DNA of 64,000 bases, taken from Roseovarius dicentrarchi. Lineage in GTDB: Bacteria > Pseudomonadota > Alphaproteobacteria > Rhodobacterales > Rhodobacteraceae. Positions 1-8,909 of the stretch are shown here, one piece after another. The notes below the pieces were generated by a model. It saw only the letters and a program-made list of their open reading frames with translations, searched no databases and had not been told where the DNA came from. How positions within the stretch are numbered: position 1 is the first letter of the stretch; each line of letters begins with the position of its first letter. The stretch spans positions 124,001 through 188,000 of the forward strand of contig NZ_QNQP01000004.1 of the NCBI RefSeq assembly GCF_003316635.1, written 5' to 3'. Position numbers and translations under genes: made by a program.

Positions 1-972
1 GCCGTAATCGACGTCATTCTCGGAGGTGTAGGGGCCAACCTTCAGCGCCTCGACGCGGGGGATCAGCTTTTCGATCAGCTTGTCTGCTGTTTCCTCGCCC
101 ACCGGAACGGCAACCGAGATGGCCATGCACCGCTCGCCCGCGGCGCCAAAGCCTGCGCCGATCAGCGCGTCGGCGGCCTGATCCATATCCGCGTCGGGCA
201 TGATGATCATGTGGTTCTTGGCACCGCCAAAGCACTGTGCGCGCTTGCCGTTGGTGCAGGCGCGGCCATAGATATACTGTGCGATAGGGGTCGAGCCGAC
301 GAAACCGACGGCCTGAATGGTGTCATTGTCAAGGATCGCGTCAACTGCTTCCTTGTCGCCGTTGACGACCTGGCAGACGCCATCGGGCAGGCCCGCTTCG
401 GTCCACAGCTCGGCCAGCATCAGCGGGCAGGAGGGGTCACGCTCGGACGGCTTGATGATGACGGCGTTGCCTGCGGCCAGCGCGGGGCCCATTTTCCACA
501 TCGGGATCATGGCAGGGAAGTTGAAGGGCGTGATGCCCGCAACCACGCCCAGCGGCTGGCGGCTGGAATGGATGTCGATGCCGGTGCTGGCGCTGTCGGA
601 AAACTCGCCCTTCAGCAGGTGCGGCGCACCGATGCAGAATTCGATCACTTCCATGCCGCGCTGAACGTCGCCGCGCGCGTCGGGCAGCGTCTTGCCATGC
701 TCGCGGCTGATCGCCTCGGCCAGCTTGTCCATGTCGCGGTTGATCAGGCGGACATACTCCATGAAAATACGTGCGCGCTTCTGCGGGTTGACGGCAGCCC
801 ACTCTTTTTGCGCCTTGGCCGCGTCGGCGACGGCCTGGTTCAGCTCTTCGACCGTGGCGAGCGGCGTTTTCGCCTGCACTTCGCCGGTGGCGGGGTTGTA
901 GACGTCGGCAAAGCGGCCGGACGTGCCCTTGACGTGCTTGCCGTTGATGTAATGCGTCAGTTCGGTGGTCAT
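1..972 (-). CDS. mmsA: Methylmalonate-semialdehyde dehydrogenase (CoA-acylating), 3'-truncated by window edge
   Basis: Converts methylmalonate semialdehyde (and malonate semialdehyde) with CoA and NAD+ to propionyl-CoA (acetyl-CoA), the last step of valine degradation and also used for myo-inositol and beta-alanine. The window holds the first 324 codons; the C-terminal third lies outside. Visible aldehyde-dehydrogenase motifs are the ITPFNFPAM substrate/NAD region (about residues 147-155), the NAD-binding GFVGSTPI stretch (about 223-230) and the catalytic cysteine in GERCMA (Cys282). ATG at 972 is in the right place for the usual MTTELTHYINGK-like N-terminus. It is divergent from a LysR-type gene 102 bp away, the usual arrangement for a regulator and its target. 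Family assignment is strong; the substrate follows from the family. Confidence 0.93.
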   Translation of the reverse strand, partial: MTTELTHYINGKHVKGTSGRFADVYNPATGEVQAKTPLATVEELNQAVADAAKAQKEWAAVNPQKRARIFMEYVRLINRDMDKLAEAISREHGKTLPDARGDVQRGMEVIEFCIGAPHLLKGEFSDSASTGIDIHSSRQPLGVVAGITPFNFPAMIPMWKMGPALAAGNAVIIKPSERDPSCPLMLAELWTEAGLPDGVCQVVNGDKEAVDAILDNDTIQAVGFVGSTPIAQYIYGRACTNGKRAQCFGGAKNHMIIMPDADMDQAADALIGAGFGAAGERCMAISVAVPVGEETADKLIEKLIPRVEALKVGPYTSENDVDYG

Positions 973-1039
973 AGCATCCTCCAGTTGTGGTTGTGCGCAG
1001 CATAGCCTTGCAAAAATGGGCTGAACAGGGGCAATGTTT

Positions 1040-1064
1040 CAAACACAGTTTGCGTTTATGCAAA
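1040..1064. promoter_or_regulatory. Overlapping inverted repeats between mmsA and the LysR gene (candidate operator)
   Basis: Two short perfect inverted repeats share bases: CAAAC-ACA-GTTTG at 1040-1052 and TTTGC-N6-GCAAA at 1049-1064. They end about 10 bp before the LysR start, in the 102-bp region shared by two divergent genes. LysR proteins usually bind imperfect dyads in such places and often repress themselves. The repeats are seen; binding is inferred. Confidence 0.4.
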
Positions 1065-1074
1065 GGGGGCCGGG

Positions 1075-1971
1075 ATGCAGCCACACTGGGATGATTTGAA
1101 AGTATTTCTTGCGGTCGCGCGGTTTGAAAGCCTGTCCGCGGCTGGCCGCATCCTCAAGATTGACCCGGCCACGGTGGGCCGCCGCATTGCCCGGCTGGAG
1201 GAGGCGCTGCGCGCGCCGCTTTTTGCCAAATCCCCCCAAGGTTATGCGCTGACCGGTGAAGGCCAGCGTCTGATGGAGCGTGCAGCCCGCGCCGAGCAGG
1301 AGATGACAGCGGCATTCGAGGATATCCCCGGCCATGGCGGCCGGCTGAGCGGTCAGATCCGGCTGGGATCGCCAGACGGCTCGGCCAATTTCCTGCTGCC
1401 GCAGGTCTGCGCGCAGATCGTGCAGGACAACCCCGATCTGGAGGTGCAGATCGTCGCGCTGCCGCGCGTGTTCAACCTGTCGCGCCGCGAGGCGGACATG
1501 GCCATCGCCGTCAGCGCGCCGCTGGCCGGGCGGCTGAGTGTACAGAAGGTGACCGACTACAAACTCAGCCTTGTGGCGTCGAAGGGTTATTTGCGCGATG
1601 CCGCACCGCTCCAGTCATTGGAGGATCTGCGCCATCACCGCATCGTCGGCTACATTCAGGACATGATTTTCGACAAGGAGCTGGATTACATGGCCGAGGC
1701 CGGCCTGCCGCATGTCGATCTGGCCAGCAATTCGGTGTCGGTGCAGTTCAACTGGATCCGGCAGGGGGCTGGCATCGGAATTGTTCACGATTTCTCAATC
1801 CCGTTCGGGCAGGATATCGTGCGCGTCCTGCCGGAGGAGGTAAATCTGACGCGCAGTTTTTATCTGATCCGCCACGTGGACGATCGGCGGCTGGACCGGC
1901 TGAACCGCTTTGCGGAGGCGCTGGCCTGCGGCATGCGGCGCGAGGTTGCCCGCCTGGAGGCGCAGACATGA
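1075..1971 (+). CDS. LysR-family transcriptional regulator, divergent from mmsA
   Basis: A 298-residue DNA-binding regulator, the normal LysR length. The N-terminal winged helix-turn-helix spans about residues 5-64 (WDDLKVFLAVARFESLSAAGRIL and then ATVGRRIARLEEAL). From about residue 92 a periplasmic-binding-protein-like effector domain begins (SGQIRLGSPDG). It lies back to back with mmsA, so the simplest reading is that it controls mmsA or the valine/inositol degradation genes beyond the left edge and senses a pathway intermediate. Effector unknown. A GGGGGCCGGG stretch just before ATG 1075 is a plausible but purine-rich rather than canonical ribosome site. Confidence 0.9.
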   Translation: MQPHWDDLKVFLAVARFESLSAAGRILKIDPATVGRRIARLEEALRAPLFAKSPQGYALTGEGQRLMERAARAEQEMTAAFEDIPGHGGRLSGQIRLGSPDGSANFLLPQVCAQIVQDNPDLEVQIVALPRVFNLSRREADMAIAVSAPLAGRLSVQKVTDYKLSLVASKGYLRDAAPLQSLEDLRHHRIVGYIQDMIFDKELDYMAEAGLPHVDLASNSVSVQFNWIRQGAGIGIVHDFSIPFGQDIVRVLPEEVNLTRSFYLIRHVDDRRLDRLNRFAEALACGMRREVARLEAQT

Positions 1972-2044
1972 CAGCGCGCGCCGCTTGACAGGCGGCGTTC
2001 AATCTTTACGCTTGAATAAGTGATAGCGATAACGGGGTCGAAAA

Positions 2045-2479
2045 ATGCTGGTTCAACAAATCCTCAAGTCCAAGGGTGATGATGCCGTCTTTACGATTGA
2101 GCCGGGCACATCGGTGTCCGATGCGGCCTGCACGCTGTCGGAGAACCGGATCGGGGCGCTGATCGTGGCCGACGCGGGGGGCGCTGTGGTCGGCGTGCTG
2201 TCGGAACGCGATATTGTTCGCAATCTGGGCCAGCGCGGGCCTGCCTGTCTTCAGGACAAGGTTGACGACATGATGACCCGCGATCCGCAATGCGCCAGCA
2301 GGCAGGACACAGGCGAAAACGTGGTTCAACGGATGACCGACGGCCATTTTCGCCACATGCCCGTGCTGGAGGATGGCAAGCTGATCGGCGTTGTCACGCT
2401 GGGCGATGTGGTCAAGGCGCGGCTGGCGGAGCTGGCGATGGAAAACGAATCCATGCAAGGGATGCTCATGGGGCGCTAA
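2045..2479 (+). CDS. CBS-domain-pair protein
   Basis: A 144-residue soluble protein made almost wholly of two CBS motifs (about residues 10-60 and 73-125), with typical endings GVLSERDIVRNL and GVVTLGDVVKARL. CBS pairs (Bateman modules) bind AMP, ATP, NAD or SAM and act as energy or redox sensors. With no catalytic domain, this stand-alone form is probably a small regulator of another protein. The gene is 73 bp downstream of the LysR gene and 148 bp upstream of coaD, so it may be transcribed alone. Ligand and partner cannot be read from the sequence. Confidence 0.9.
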   Translation: MLVQQILKSKGDDAVFTIEPGTSVSDAACTLSENRIGALIVADAGGAVVGVLSERDIVRNLGQRGPACLQDKVDDMMTRDPQCASRQDTGENVVQRMTDGHFRHMPVLEDGKLIGVVTLGDVVKARLAELAMENESMQGMLMGR

Positions 2480-2627
2480 GGCGGCGCTGTACGTTTGGCT
2501 ATCGGATGCGCAACCTGACATTCGGCTCGGCGCAGGCGGTGGGTGCGATGTCGCCGCGCCTGGATCCGGGGTTGCAATTATCCCGTCCCTCGTGCTGATT
2601 GGCTAAAACGCAAAACGGAGGGATGCG

Positions 2628-3119
2628 ATGCGCATCGGCCTTTATCCCGGCACATTCGATCCCATCACACTGGGCCATATCGACATTATTCGCCGTGCAG
2701 CGACGCTGGTTGACCGGCTGGTAATCGGCGTTGCAATAAACCGCGACAAGGGACCGCTGTTTTCCCTGGAAGAGCGTGTGGCGATGATCGAAGCCGAAGT
2801 CGCGCGGCTCAAGATCCCCGGCGCCGGCGAAATCACAGTACACCCGTTCGAGAACCTCTTGATTGATTGCGCCGGCGATGTCGGCGCGCAGGTAATCGTG
2901 CGCGGCCTGCGTGCAGTGGCGGATTTTGAATACGAATTTCAGATGGTTGGCATGAACCGCGCGCTGGACAGCAGTATCGAGACGGTTTTTCTGATGGCCG
3001 ATACCGGGCATCAGGCGATTGCATCGAAACTGGTCAAGGAAATTGCCCGGCTTGGCGGCAATGTGTCCACTTTCGTGACGCCGGATGTCAACACAGCGCT
3101 GCGGGCGAAATACGACTGA
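2628..3119 (+). CDS. coaD: Phosphopantetheine adenylyltransferase
   Basis: Transfers AMP from ATP to 4'-phosphopantetheine to make dephospho-CoA, the penultimate step of coenzyme A synthesis, in the cytosol. 163 residues is the family length. The nucleotidyltransferase signature is complete: YPGTFDPITLGHIDI at residues 6-20 with the HxGH-type motif (Leu15-Gly16-His17) and the first-strand GTFDP. A good ribosome site (CGGAGGG) lies 5 bp before ATG 2628, which fixes the start. It is followed on the other strand by a tiny membrane protein and gap, so it is a single-gene unit. Confidence 0.97.
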   Translation: MRIGLYPGTFDPITLGHIDIIRRAATLVDRLVIGVAINRDKGPLFSLEERVAMIEAEVARLKIPGAGEITVHPFENLLIDCAGDVGAQVIVRGLRAVADFEYEFQMVGMNRALDSSIETVFLMADTGHQAIASKLVKEIARLGGNVSTFVTPDVNTALRAKYD

Positions 3120-3125
3120 CGGCGC

Positions 3126-3269
3126 TCAGCGCCAGAACGCCATCCACTCGATCAGGTTGCCCAGCTTTCCGCCAAGGAAAATCAGACCGTCAAAACCCTG
3201 GAGCCAGTAATCCAGCCCGATTGCGACGACAATCAGGATAAACAGCCAGAGCGCGATCCGGTCGGTCAT
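3126..3269 (-). CDS. 47-residue single-pass membrane protein downstream of gap
   Basis: A short gene read on the minus strand. Its product begins MTDRIALWLFILIVVAIGLDYW and ends with EWMAFWR. A hydrophobic helix covers about residues 5-21, and a second weaker hydrophobic patch lies near residues 25-35. It starts 78 bp past the gap stop codon on the same strand, so it is probably co-transcribed with gap. I recall similar small proteins next to gap in Rhodobacteraceae, which favours a real gene, but I cannot give it a function. The stop lies in a small palindrome (GGCGC-TCA-GCGCC) that may help end transcription. Confidence 0.72.
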   Translation of the reverse strand: MTDRIALWLFILIVVAIGLDYWLQGFDGLIFLGGKLGNLIEWMAFWR

Positions 3270-3347
3270 GTGCGGCGCCCTTTCAAATGACATGTGGCCC
3301 CGCATCTATGACAGACCGGGGCCGCGTTGCGCAATATCAGCCGGTCA

Positions 3348-4349
3348 TCAGCCCAGCCGGCCCATCAGCGCGGCAACATCGGCCATGCGGCAGGAAAAAC
3401 CCCACTCGTTGTCATACCACGCCAGAACGCGCACCAATGTGCCGCCGATCACCTTGGTCTGTTCGGGGGCGAAGATGCTGCTTTCCTCGGTGTGGTTGAA
3501 ATCGATGCTGACCTTGGGCGCCGGATCATAGGCCAGAATGCCCTTCATCGCGCCGTTTGCGGCCTTTTCGACGACGGCGTTCACCTCGTCCTCGGTCACG
3601 GGGCGGCTTGCGACAAAGGTCAGGTCCACCGCCGACACGTTCGGCGTGGGTACACGAATGGCCGAGCCGTCCAGCTTGCCCTTGAGGGCGGGCAATACCT
3701 CGGCCAGTGCCTTGGCGGCGCCGGTCGATGTGGGGATCATCGACATGGCGGCCGCGCGCGCGCGATACAGATCCTTGTGACGGCGGTCCAGCGTGGGCTG
3801 ATCGCCGGTATAGGCGTGAATCGTGGTCATGATACCCGATTCGATGCCGATGCCGTCATGCAGCGCCTTGGCCAGCGGGGCGAGGCAGTTGGTGGTGCAG
3901 GACCCGTTCGAGATCATCCGCTCGCCGGCCTGAAGATCGCCGTCATTGACCCCCATCACCACGGTGCGATCGACATTCTTGCCGGGGGCGGACAGCAAAA
4001 CCTTGCCCGCGCCGCGCTCCAGATGTTTCTTGGCCTTTTCGCCATCGTTGAAATTGCCGGTGCATTCCAGCACGACATCGACGCCGTCCCAGTCCAGCTC
4101 GTCCATGTCATAGGTCGAGAACATCTGGATCGGACCGCGCCCCAGATCCATGGTGCCGTCGCCGGTGGTGACGGTGCCGGGGAAGCGGCCATGCACGCTG
4201 TCATAGCGGATCAGGTGCGCGGCTGTTTCCAGCGGGCCGGTCGCGTTCAGCTTGACGACCTTTACGTCGTCGCGGCCTGTTTCCGAAATATGAGCAAGGG
4301 TGGCGCGGCCAATGCGGCCAAATCCGTTGATGCCGACTGTGATTGTCAT
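3348..4349 (-). CDS. gap: Glyceraldehyde-3-phosphate dehydrogenase, type I
   Basis: Oxidises glyceraldehyde-3-phosphate with NAD(P)+ and phosphate to 1,3-bisphosphoglycerate; roseobacters mainly use it in gluconeogenic and Entner-Doudoroff lower-pathway flux. 333 residues. The Rossmann motif GINGFGRIGR is at residues 6-15 and the catalytic SCTTNC site has nucleophile Cys151. The true start is ATG 4349, with AGGAG 6 bp upstream; a longer in-frame extension to 4418 is not needed. Transketolase lies 1.2 kb away on the same strand, another central-carbon gene but separated by an opposing gene. Confidence 0.97.
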   Translation of the reverse strand: MTITVGINGFGRIGRATLAHISETGRDDVKVVKLNATGPLETAAHLIRYDSVHGRFPGTVTTGDGTMDLGRGPIQMFSTYDMDELDWDGVDVVLECTGNFNDGEKAKKHLERGAGKVLLSAPGKNVDRTVVMGVNDGDLQAGERMISNGSCTTNCLAPLAKALHDGIGIESGIMTTIHAYTGDQPTLDRRHKDLYRARAAAMSMIPTSTGAAKALAEVLPALKGKLDGSAIRVPTPNVSAVDLTFVASRPVTEDEVNAVVEKAANGAMKGILAYDPAPKVSIDFNHTEESSIFAPEQTKVIGGTLVRVLAWYDNEWGFSCRMADVAALMGRLG

Positions 4350-4517
4350 GGAGGGCTCCTGCCGGTTGATGGACGTTGCTTGGGCTATACGGCCCCGGAC
4401 GCCATGCGGAAAGATCAAAATCCCCTGACTTTGATGTGTTAGCGCTATTTTGCACGGTTGCCCTTGTGCGCGCCGCGTACATCTTTAGGTTTCCGGGGCC
4501 AAATATGGAGCGATGAC

Positions 4518-5486
4518 ATGAGCGGACTTCTGGCCCTTCTGGATGATGTGGCGGCCATCGCCAAGGTGGCGGCAGCATCAATCGACGATGTCGCGGCCCA
4601 GGCGGCCAAGGCAGGGGCCAAGGCCGCAGGCGCTGCGATCGACGATGCCGCCGTCACCCCGAAATACATGCAAGGGTTTGACGCGGCGCGCGAATTGCCG
4701 ATCATCTGGCGCATCGCGCGCGGCTCGCTCTTCAACAAGCTGGTGTTCCTGCTGCCTGCGGGCCTTGCACTGCGCGAATTCGCACCGGGGGCCGTGACGC
4801 CGCTTTTGATGCTCGGGGGCTGCTATTTGTGCTTTGAGGGCGCCGAGAAGGTGGTTCACGCCATCAAGGGCGGGCACGAGGCCAAAAAGAAGGAGGTGGC
4901 GGCCAAAGACGGGCCCGCGCATCTGGAAGAGCAAAGGATCGCGGGCGCGATCAAGACAGATTTCATCCTGTCGGCCGAGATCATGACCATCGCGCTGGCC
5001 GCGATCCCCGAAGGCTCGATCTGGATGGAAGGGGCGACGCTGGCTGCGGTCGCCGTGATGATCACGGTCGCCGTTTATGGTGCTGTGGCGTTGATCGTGA
5101 AGGCCGATGATCTGGGCTTGCTGATGGCTGCCAAGGGGCGGCTGGCCACGACCCGAGGCATAGGCAGGGCGCTGATCAAGGCGATGCCCAAGGTGCTGGC
5201 AGCATTGATGATCATCGGCACTGCCGCGATGCTGTGGGTCGGCGGAAACATCATCCTGCACGGGCTTGCTAATCTGGGGTTTGCATGGCCCTACGACCAG
5301 ATACACCACATCGCCGAGGCAGCGACCAAATCGCTGGAGAGCGCGCGCAACGCGGTGCAATGGGCACTTGTTGCAACGATGGACGGTATTTTCGGGCTCG
5401 CGCTGGGTGTCGTTCTGATCCCCGTCGGCACACGGATCATCGCGCCAGTCTGGCAACGACTGAGGCGGCTCAATCCCGTCGTTTGA
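4518..5486 (+). CDS. DUF808 family multi-pass membrane protein
   Basis: 322 residues, beginning MSGLLALLDDVAAIAKVAAAS, the signature start of the DUF808 (YedI-type) family. The N-terminal part has an Ala/Lys-rich segment (AKAGAKAAGAAIDDAA) and then several hydrophobic helices, at about residues 74-112, 155-200 and 228-260, with a last pair near the C-terminus. Function is unknown; the family sits in the inner membrane. An in-frame extension to 4458 lacks family similarity, so I start at 4518. It is convergent with transketolase, with a strong palindromic region between them. Confidence 0.88.
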   Translation: MSGLLALLDDVAAIAKVAAASIDDVAAQAAKAGAKAAGAAIDDAAVTPKYMQGFDAARELPIIWRIARGSLFNKLVFLLPAGLALREFAPGAVTPLLMLGGCYLCFEGAEKVVHAIKGGHEAKKKEVAAKDGPAHLEEQRIAGAIKTDFILSAEIMTIALAAIPEGSIWMEGATLAAVAVMITVAVYGAVALIVKADDLGLLMAAKGRLATTRGIGRALIKAMPKVLAALMIIGTAAMLWVGGNIILHGLANLGFAWPYDQIHHIAEAATKSLESARNAVQWALVATMDGIFGLALGVVLIPVGTRIIAPVWQRLRRLNPVV

Positions 5487-5493
5487 CGCACCT

Positions 5494-5546
5494 ATTTTTC
5501 GCGAAAAATCGCCGGAAGAAAATTCGCGAATTTTCTTGAGCGGCGA
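5494..5546. terminator. Two palindromes between convergent DUF808 and tkt genes, likely bidirectional terminator
   Basis: A 16-bp perfect palindrome (ATTTTTCGCGAAAAAT, 5494-5509) is followed at once by a 22-bp perfect palindrome (5516-5537), also centred on TTCGCGAA. Outside the second one, 5509-5514 (TCGCCG) pairs with 5541-5546 (CGGCGA), so the RNA can fold into a long A/U-rich hairpin. The position, between two genes that end towards each other, suggests a terminator working both ways. Protein binding is an alternative. Confidence 0.6.
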
Positions 5547-5582
5547 GGGGTGGGAAGGCTGAAATACAGCCTTCCCAAAGTC

Positions 5583-7598
5583 TTACAGCAAGGACTTCAC
5601 CTTCTCGGCGACCGCCTCGGCGGTGATGCCGAATTGTTCATAGAGTTCCTCGGCAGGGGCAGACGCACCGAAACCTTCCATGCCGACAAAGCCGGATTTC
5701 GTCTCGCGCCCGCGTTCACCGCACAGCCAGCGATCCCAGCCTTGACGCGCGGCGGCCTCAACGGCGACGCGCACGGGGCCGGCAGGCAGAACCTTGCGGC
5801 GGGTGGCCTCGTCCTGCGCCTCGAACAGCTCCCAGCAGGGCATGGAGACGACGCGCGTGCCGATGCCTTCGCCCTGTAGCAGATCGCGCGCCTTCATCGC
5901 GATTTCCACCTCCGAGCCGGTCGCCATGATGATCGCCTGACGTTTGCCCTCTGCGTCGGCCAGCACATAGGCACCCTCCGCAGTCAGGTTCTTGTTGCGA
6001 TGCTCAAGGCGCAGCGTCGGTACGTTCTGGCGCGTCAGCGACAGGACCGAAGGCGTCTCCTTGGATGTCAGCGCCAGTTCCCACGCCTCGGCCGTTTCCA
6101 CCGTATCACAGGGGCGGAATACCCAGGTGTTGGGCGTTGCGCGGCTGATCGCCAGATGCTCAACCGGCTGGTGTGTCGGGCCATCCTCGCCCAGTCCGAT
6201 GCTGTCATGGGTCATCACGAACACGGTCGGAATCCGCATCAACGCGGCAAGGCGCATGGCGGGGCGGGCATAGTCGGTAAAGCACATGAAGGTGCCGCCA
6301 TAGGGCCGGATGCCGCCATGCAGCGCCATGCCGTTCATCGCGGCGGCCATGCCATGCTCGCGGATGCCCCAATAGACATACCGACCCTTGCGATTGTCGG
6401 TGTCAAACACGCCCAGATCGCCGGTTTTGGTATTGTTCGAGCCGGTGAGATCGGCTGAGCCGCCCACGGTTTCGGGCATGATCGGGTTGACGATTTCCAG
6501 CACCATCTCGCTGGATTTGCGGGTGGCAACCTTGGGCGCCTCTTCGCTGATCTGCTTTTTCAGCGCCTTGATGCGCGCGCTCAGCGTTTTGGGTGCCTCG
6601 CGGTCAAAAATGCGGGTGAATTCCTTTTGCCGACGCTCGGACGCCTCGGCGAAACGGGACTCCCACGCCTCGCGCTCGGATTTGCCTTTAGCGCCAATCG
6701 CTTCCCACGCTGTCTTGATGTCACCGGGCACCTCGAACGGGCCGGTTGTCCAGCCATAGGCCGCTTTGGCGGCGGCCATCTGATCGGCGTCGGTCAGCGC
6801 GCCGTGGCCCTTGGAGGTATCCTGCGCCGCGTGCCCCAGCGCGATATGCGTCTTGCAGGCGATCATGGTGGGTTTCTTCGAGGTCTTCGCCTTGGTGATC
6901 GCCTCGTCGATCTGGGCGGGATCGTGTCCGTCAATCTCGATCACCTGCCAGTTCGCGGCGCGGAAACGTTTGACCTGATCGGTGCGATCCGACAACGACA
7001 CCTTGCCGTCGATGGTGATGTCGTTGTTGTCCCAGAACACGATCAGTTTGCCCAAGCTGTGGCGCCCCGCCAGCGTGATCGCCTCCTGGCTGATCCCCTC
7101 CATCAGGCAGCCGTCACCGGCGATGACATAGGTATGGTGGTCCACCAGCTTGCGACCATAGCGCGCGCGCAGCATCTCCTCGGCCATGGCGAAGCCGACC
7201 GAATTGGCGATGCCCTGGCCCAGCGGGCCGGTCGTGGTCTCGATCCCCTTGGCGTGGCCGTATTCGGGGTGGCCCGCCGTGATCGCGCCCCATTGGCGGA
7301 AATTCTTGACCTGCTCCAGCGTCATGTCCTCGTAGCCGGTCAGGTGCAGCAACGAATAAAGCAGCATCGACCCGTGGCCAGCACTGAGGATGAACCGGTC
7401 ACGATCTGGCCAATCAGGGGCAGAGGCGTCGAATTTCAGATGCTTTTCGTACAGCACTGTGGCAACATCGGCCATGCCCATGGGCATCCCCGAATGGCCC
7501 GAATTGGCCGCATGAACCGCATCCAGCGTCAGGGCGCGTATGGCGGTTGCTTTGGACCAGTGATCGGGGTTGGCTTGGGCGAGGGCAGCGATATCCAC
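5583..7598 (-). CDS. tkt: Transketolase
   Basis: Thiamine-diphosphate enzyme that moves two-carbon units between sugar phosphates in the non-oxidative pentose phosphate pathway. With a GTG start at 7598 the protein has 671 residues, the usual length, and begins with the family-typical [44 protein letters not shown]. The TPP-binding [12 protein letters not shown] and WDNN motifs and the central pyrimidine-domain motif [13 protein letters not shown] are present, as is the C-terminal domain. A longer in-frame ORF reaches 7754, but its first 50 residues look unlike transketolase. An AAGGA lies 11 bp before the GTG. Confidence 0.95.
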   Translation of the reverse strand: MDIAALAQANPDHWSKATAIRALTLDAVHAANSGHSGMPMGMADVATVLYEKHLKFDASAPDWPDRDRFILSAGHGSMLLYSLLHLTGYEDMTLEQVKNFRQWGAITAGHPEYGHAKGIETTTGPLGQGIANSVGFAMAEEMLRARYGRKLVDHHTYVIAGDGCLMEGISQEAITLAGRHSLGKLIVFWDNNDITIDGKVSLSDRTDQVKRFRAANWQVIEIDGHDPAQIDEAITKAKTSKKPTMIACKTHIALGHAAQDTSKGHGALTDADQMAAAKAAYGWTTGPFEVPGDIKTAWEAIGAKGKSEREAWESRFAEASERRQKEFTRIFDREAPKTLSARIKALKKQISEEAPKVATRKSSEMVLEIVNPIMPETVGGSADLTGSNNTKTGDLGVFDTDNRKGRYVYWGIREHGMAAAMNGMALHGGIRPYGGTFMCFTDYARPAMRLAALMRIPTVFVMTHDSIGLGEDGPTHQPVEHLAISRATPNTWVFRPCDTVETAEAWELALTSKETPSVLSLTRQNVPTLRLEHRNKNLTAEGAYVLADAEGKRQAIIMATGSEVEIAMKARDLLQGEGIGTRVVSMPCWELFEAQDEATRRKVLPAGPVRVAVEAAARQGWDRWLCGERGRETKSGFVGMEGFGASAPAEELYEQFGITAEAVAEKVKSLL

Positions 7599-7813
7599 GG
7601 GCAGGGGTATCCTTATGGCAGGGATGATTTGCACAGGCTGAATATCAGCCCGCGCCCAAAGATCAAGCGCCGCCATGGCCGCAGCGGGCGCCAGGGCGCC
7701 GGCGCGCGCAAGAGGGGAAGCCTTTTTGCCTGTCGTTGGGTACACTTGCGCCAAACGTCAGGGGGCGGCGATTCGGCGCGCGTCCCGGCACAATAGATGA
7801 GGACACGCTAAGG

Positions 7814-8392
7814 ATGAGCGATATCGACGCAATGCAGGGCCGGATCATGGCCGCGCTGGACCGGATCGGGCAGGGGCTCGATGTGCTTGCAGAGGACAAG
7901 GGCGATACCGAGCTTGAGGGCCTGCGCCAGCAGCTCGATGACGAATTGCAGGCCAATGCCCAGCTGGAGCAGCGCGTAACGCAGCTGAGCGCCCGCGCGA
8001 GCGAGGCCGAGGACGAAGCGCGCGCCGCCAGGGAGGCGCAGGCCGCCGACGCCGCCGCGCGCACTGCCGCACAGCAGGAACGGGCGCAGACCATGACGCA
8101 GCTGGACGCCGAGCTTCAGTCCCTGCGCGCGGCCAACCAGACGTTGCGCGACAACAACGCGGCCCTGCGCGCGGCCAATGCCGAAGGGGTGGCCAAGCCC
8201 GAGTTGATCAACGCCTCGCTGATGGCCGAGCTGGACGGCCTGCGCGCCGCGCGCGCCGCAGATCGCGCCGAGATGGACGTCATCCTGTCCGAGCTGAGCC
8301 AGATCATCGCCAGCAAGGCGCCCGCCAGCAGCTCCGATGCCGCCAAATCCGGCGCGGCAGTTCCGAACGCGGCCCTCAAGGAGGATGTATAA
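7814..8392 (+). CDS. Coiled-coil protein coupled to zapA
   Basis: 192 residues, very rich in Ala, Glu, Gln, Arg and Leu, with almost continuous heptad-like spacing from about residue 25 to 160 (LEGLRQQLDDELQANAQLEQRV and similar), so a long coiled coil is expected. No enzyme motif, signal peptide or membrane helix. The stop codon overlaps the zapA start by one base (TAATG), so the two proteins are translationally coupled and probably needed in related amounts. I infer a role near the division machinery from this coupling alone. Confidence 0.82.
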   Translation: MSDIDAMQGRIMAALDRIGQGLDVLAEDKGDTELEGLRQQLDDELQANAQLEQRVTQLSARASEAEDEARAAREAQAADAAARTAAQQERAQTMTQLDAELQSLRAANQTLRDNNAALRAANAEGVAKPELINASLMAELDGLRAARAADRAEMDVILSELSQIIASKAPASSSDAAKSGAAVPNAALKEDV

Positions 8393-8787
8393 TGCCCGAG
8401 ATTGATATCGAAATCGGCGGACGCAGCTTTCAGGTTTCCTGTCAGGAGGGCGAAGAGCATTATCTGTATTCAGCCGCCAAGATGCTGGACGACGAGGCCA
8501 CAGTTCTGTCAGCCCAGATTGGCCGCATCCCCGAGCCGCGCATGCTGCTGATGGCCGGCCTGATGCTGGCCGACAAGACCGCCGGGCTGGAGGACAAGCT
8601 GCGCGAGATTGAGGACCAGTTGGCCGGAAAAGACGCCGAGCTGGAGCAGTTGCGCAACATGCCCCCACCCGAGCCGGAGCGGGTCGAAGTGCCGGTTGTG
8701 CCCACTTCCGTCACCGACACGCTGGCCGAAATCGCCGCGCGGGCCGAGGCGTTGGCCGAAACGATCGACGGGCAGAAGGCGGGGTAG
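8392..8787 (+). CDS. zapA: Cell division protein ZapA
   Basis: 131 residues. The N-terminal half (EIDIEIGGRSFQVSCQEGEEHYLYSAAKMLDDEATVLS) matches the ZapA fold, which bundles and stabilises FtsZ protofilaments at mid-cell. Residues about 70-95 form the dimerising/tetramerising coiled coil, followed by a Pro-rich linker and a short helical tail. A strong AAGGAGG site sits inside the end of the preceding gene. In many alphaproteobacteria zapA is followed by 6S RNA and 5-formyl-THF cyclo-ligase; here the next gene is the helicase and the ligase gene lies about 8.4 kb away. Confidence 0.92.
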   Translation: MPEIDIEIGGRSFQVSCQEGEEHYLYSAAKMLDDEATVLSAQIGRIPEPRMLLMAGLMLADKTAGLEDKLREIEDQLAGKDAELEQLRNMPPPEPERVEVPVVPTSVTDTLAEIAARAEALAETIDGQKAG

Positions 8788-8909
8788 GCCGCTCTGGCCG
8801 CGCTGGCGACACAGGTGGCCGGGCAGGGTCTGGCCATTTTCGCGCAGCGCGTGGAACATAGGCCGAACATCTCTTTTACTCTGGCCCCGATATCGTTAGG
8901 ATCGCGCGC

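Noticed and set aside
8788-8909. 6S RNA expected after zapA
   Set aside because: The gap is only 122 bp and no long dyad with a central bubble was seen, so 6S RNA is not here.
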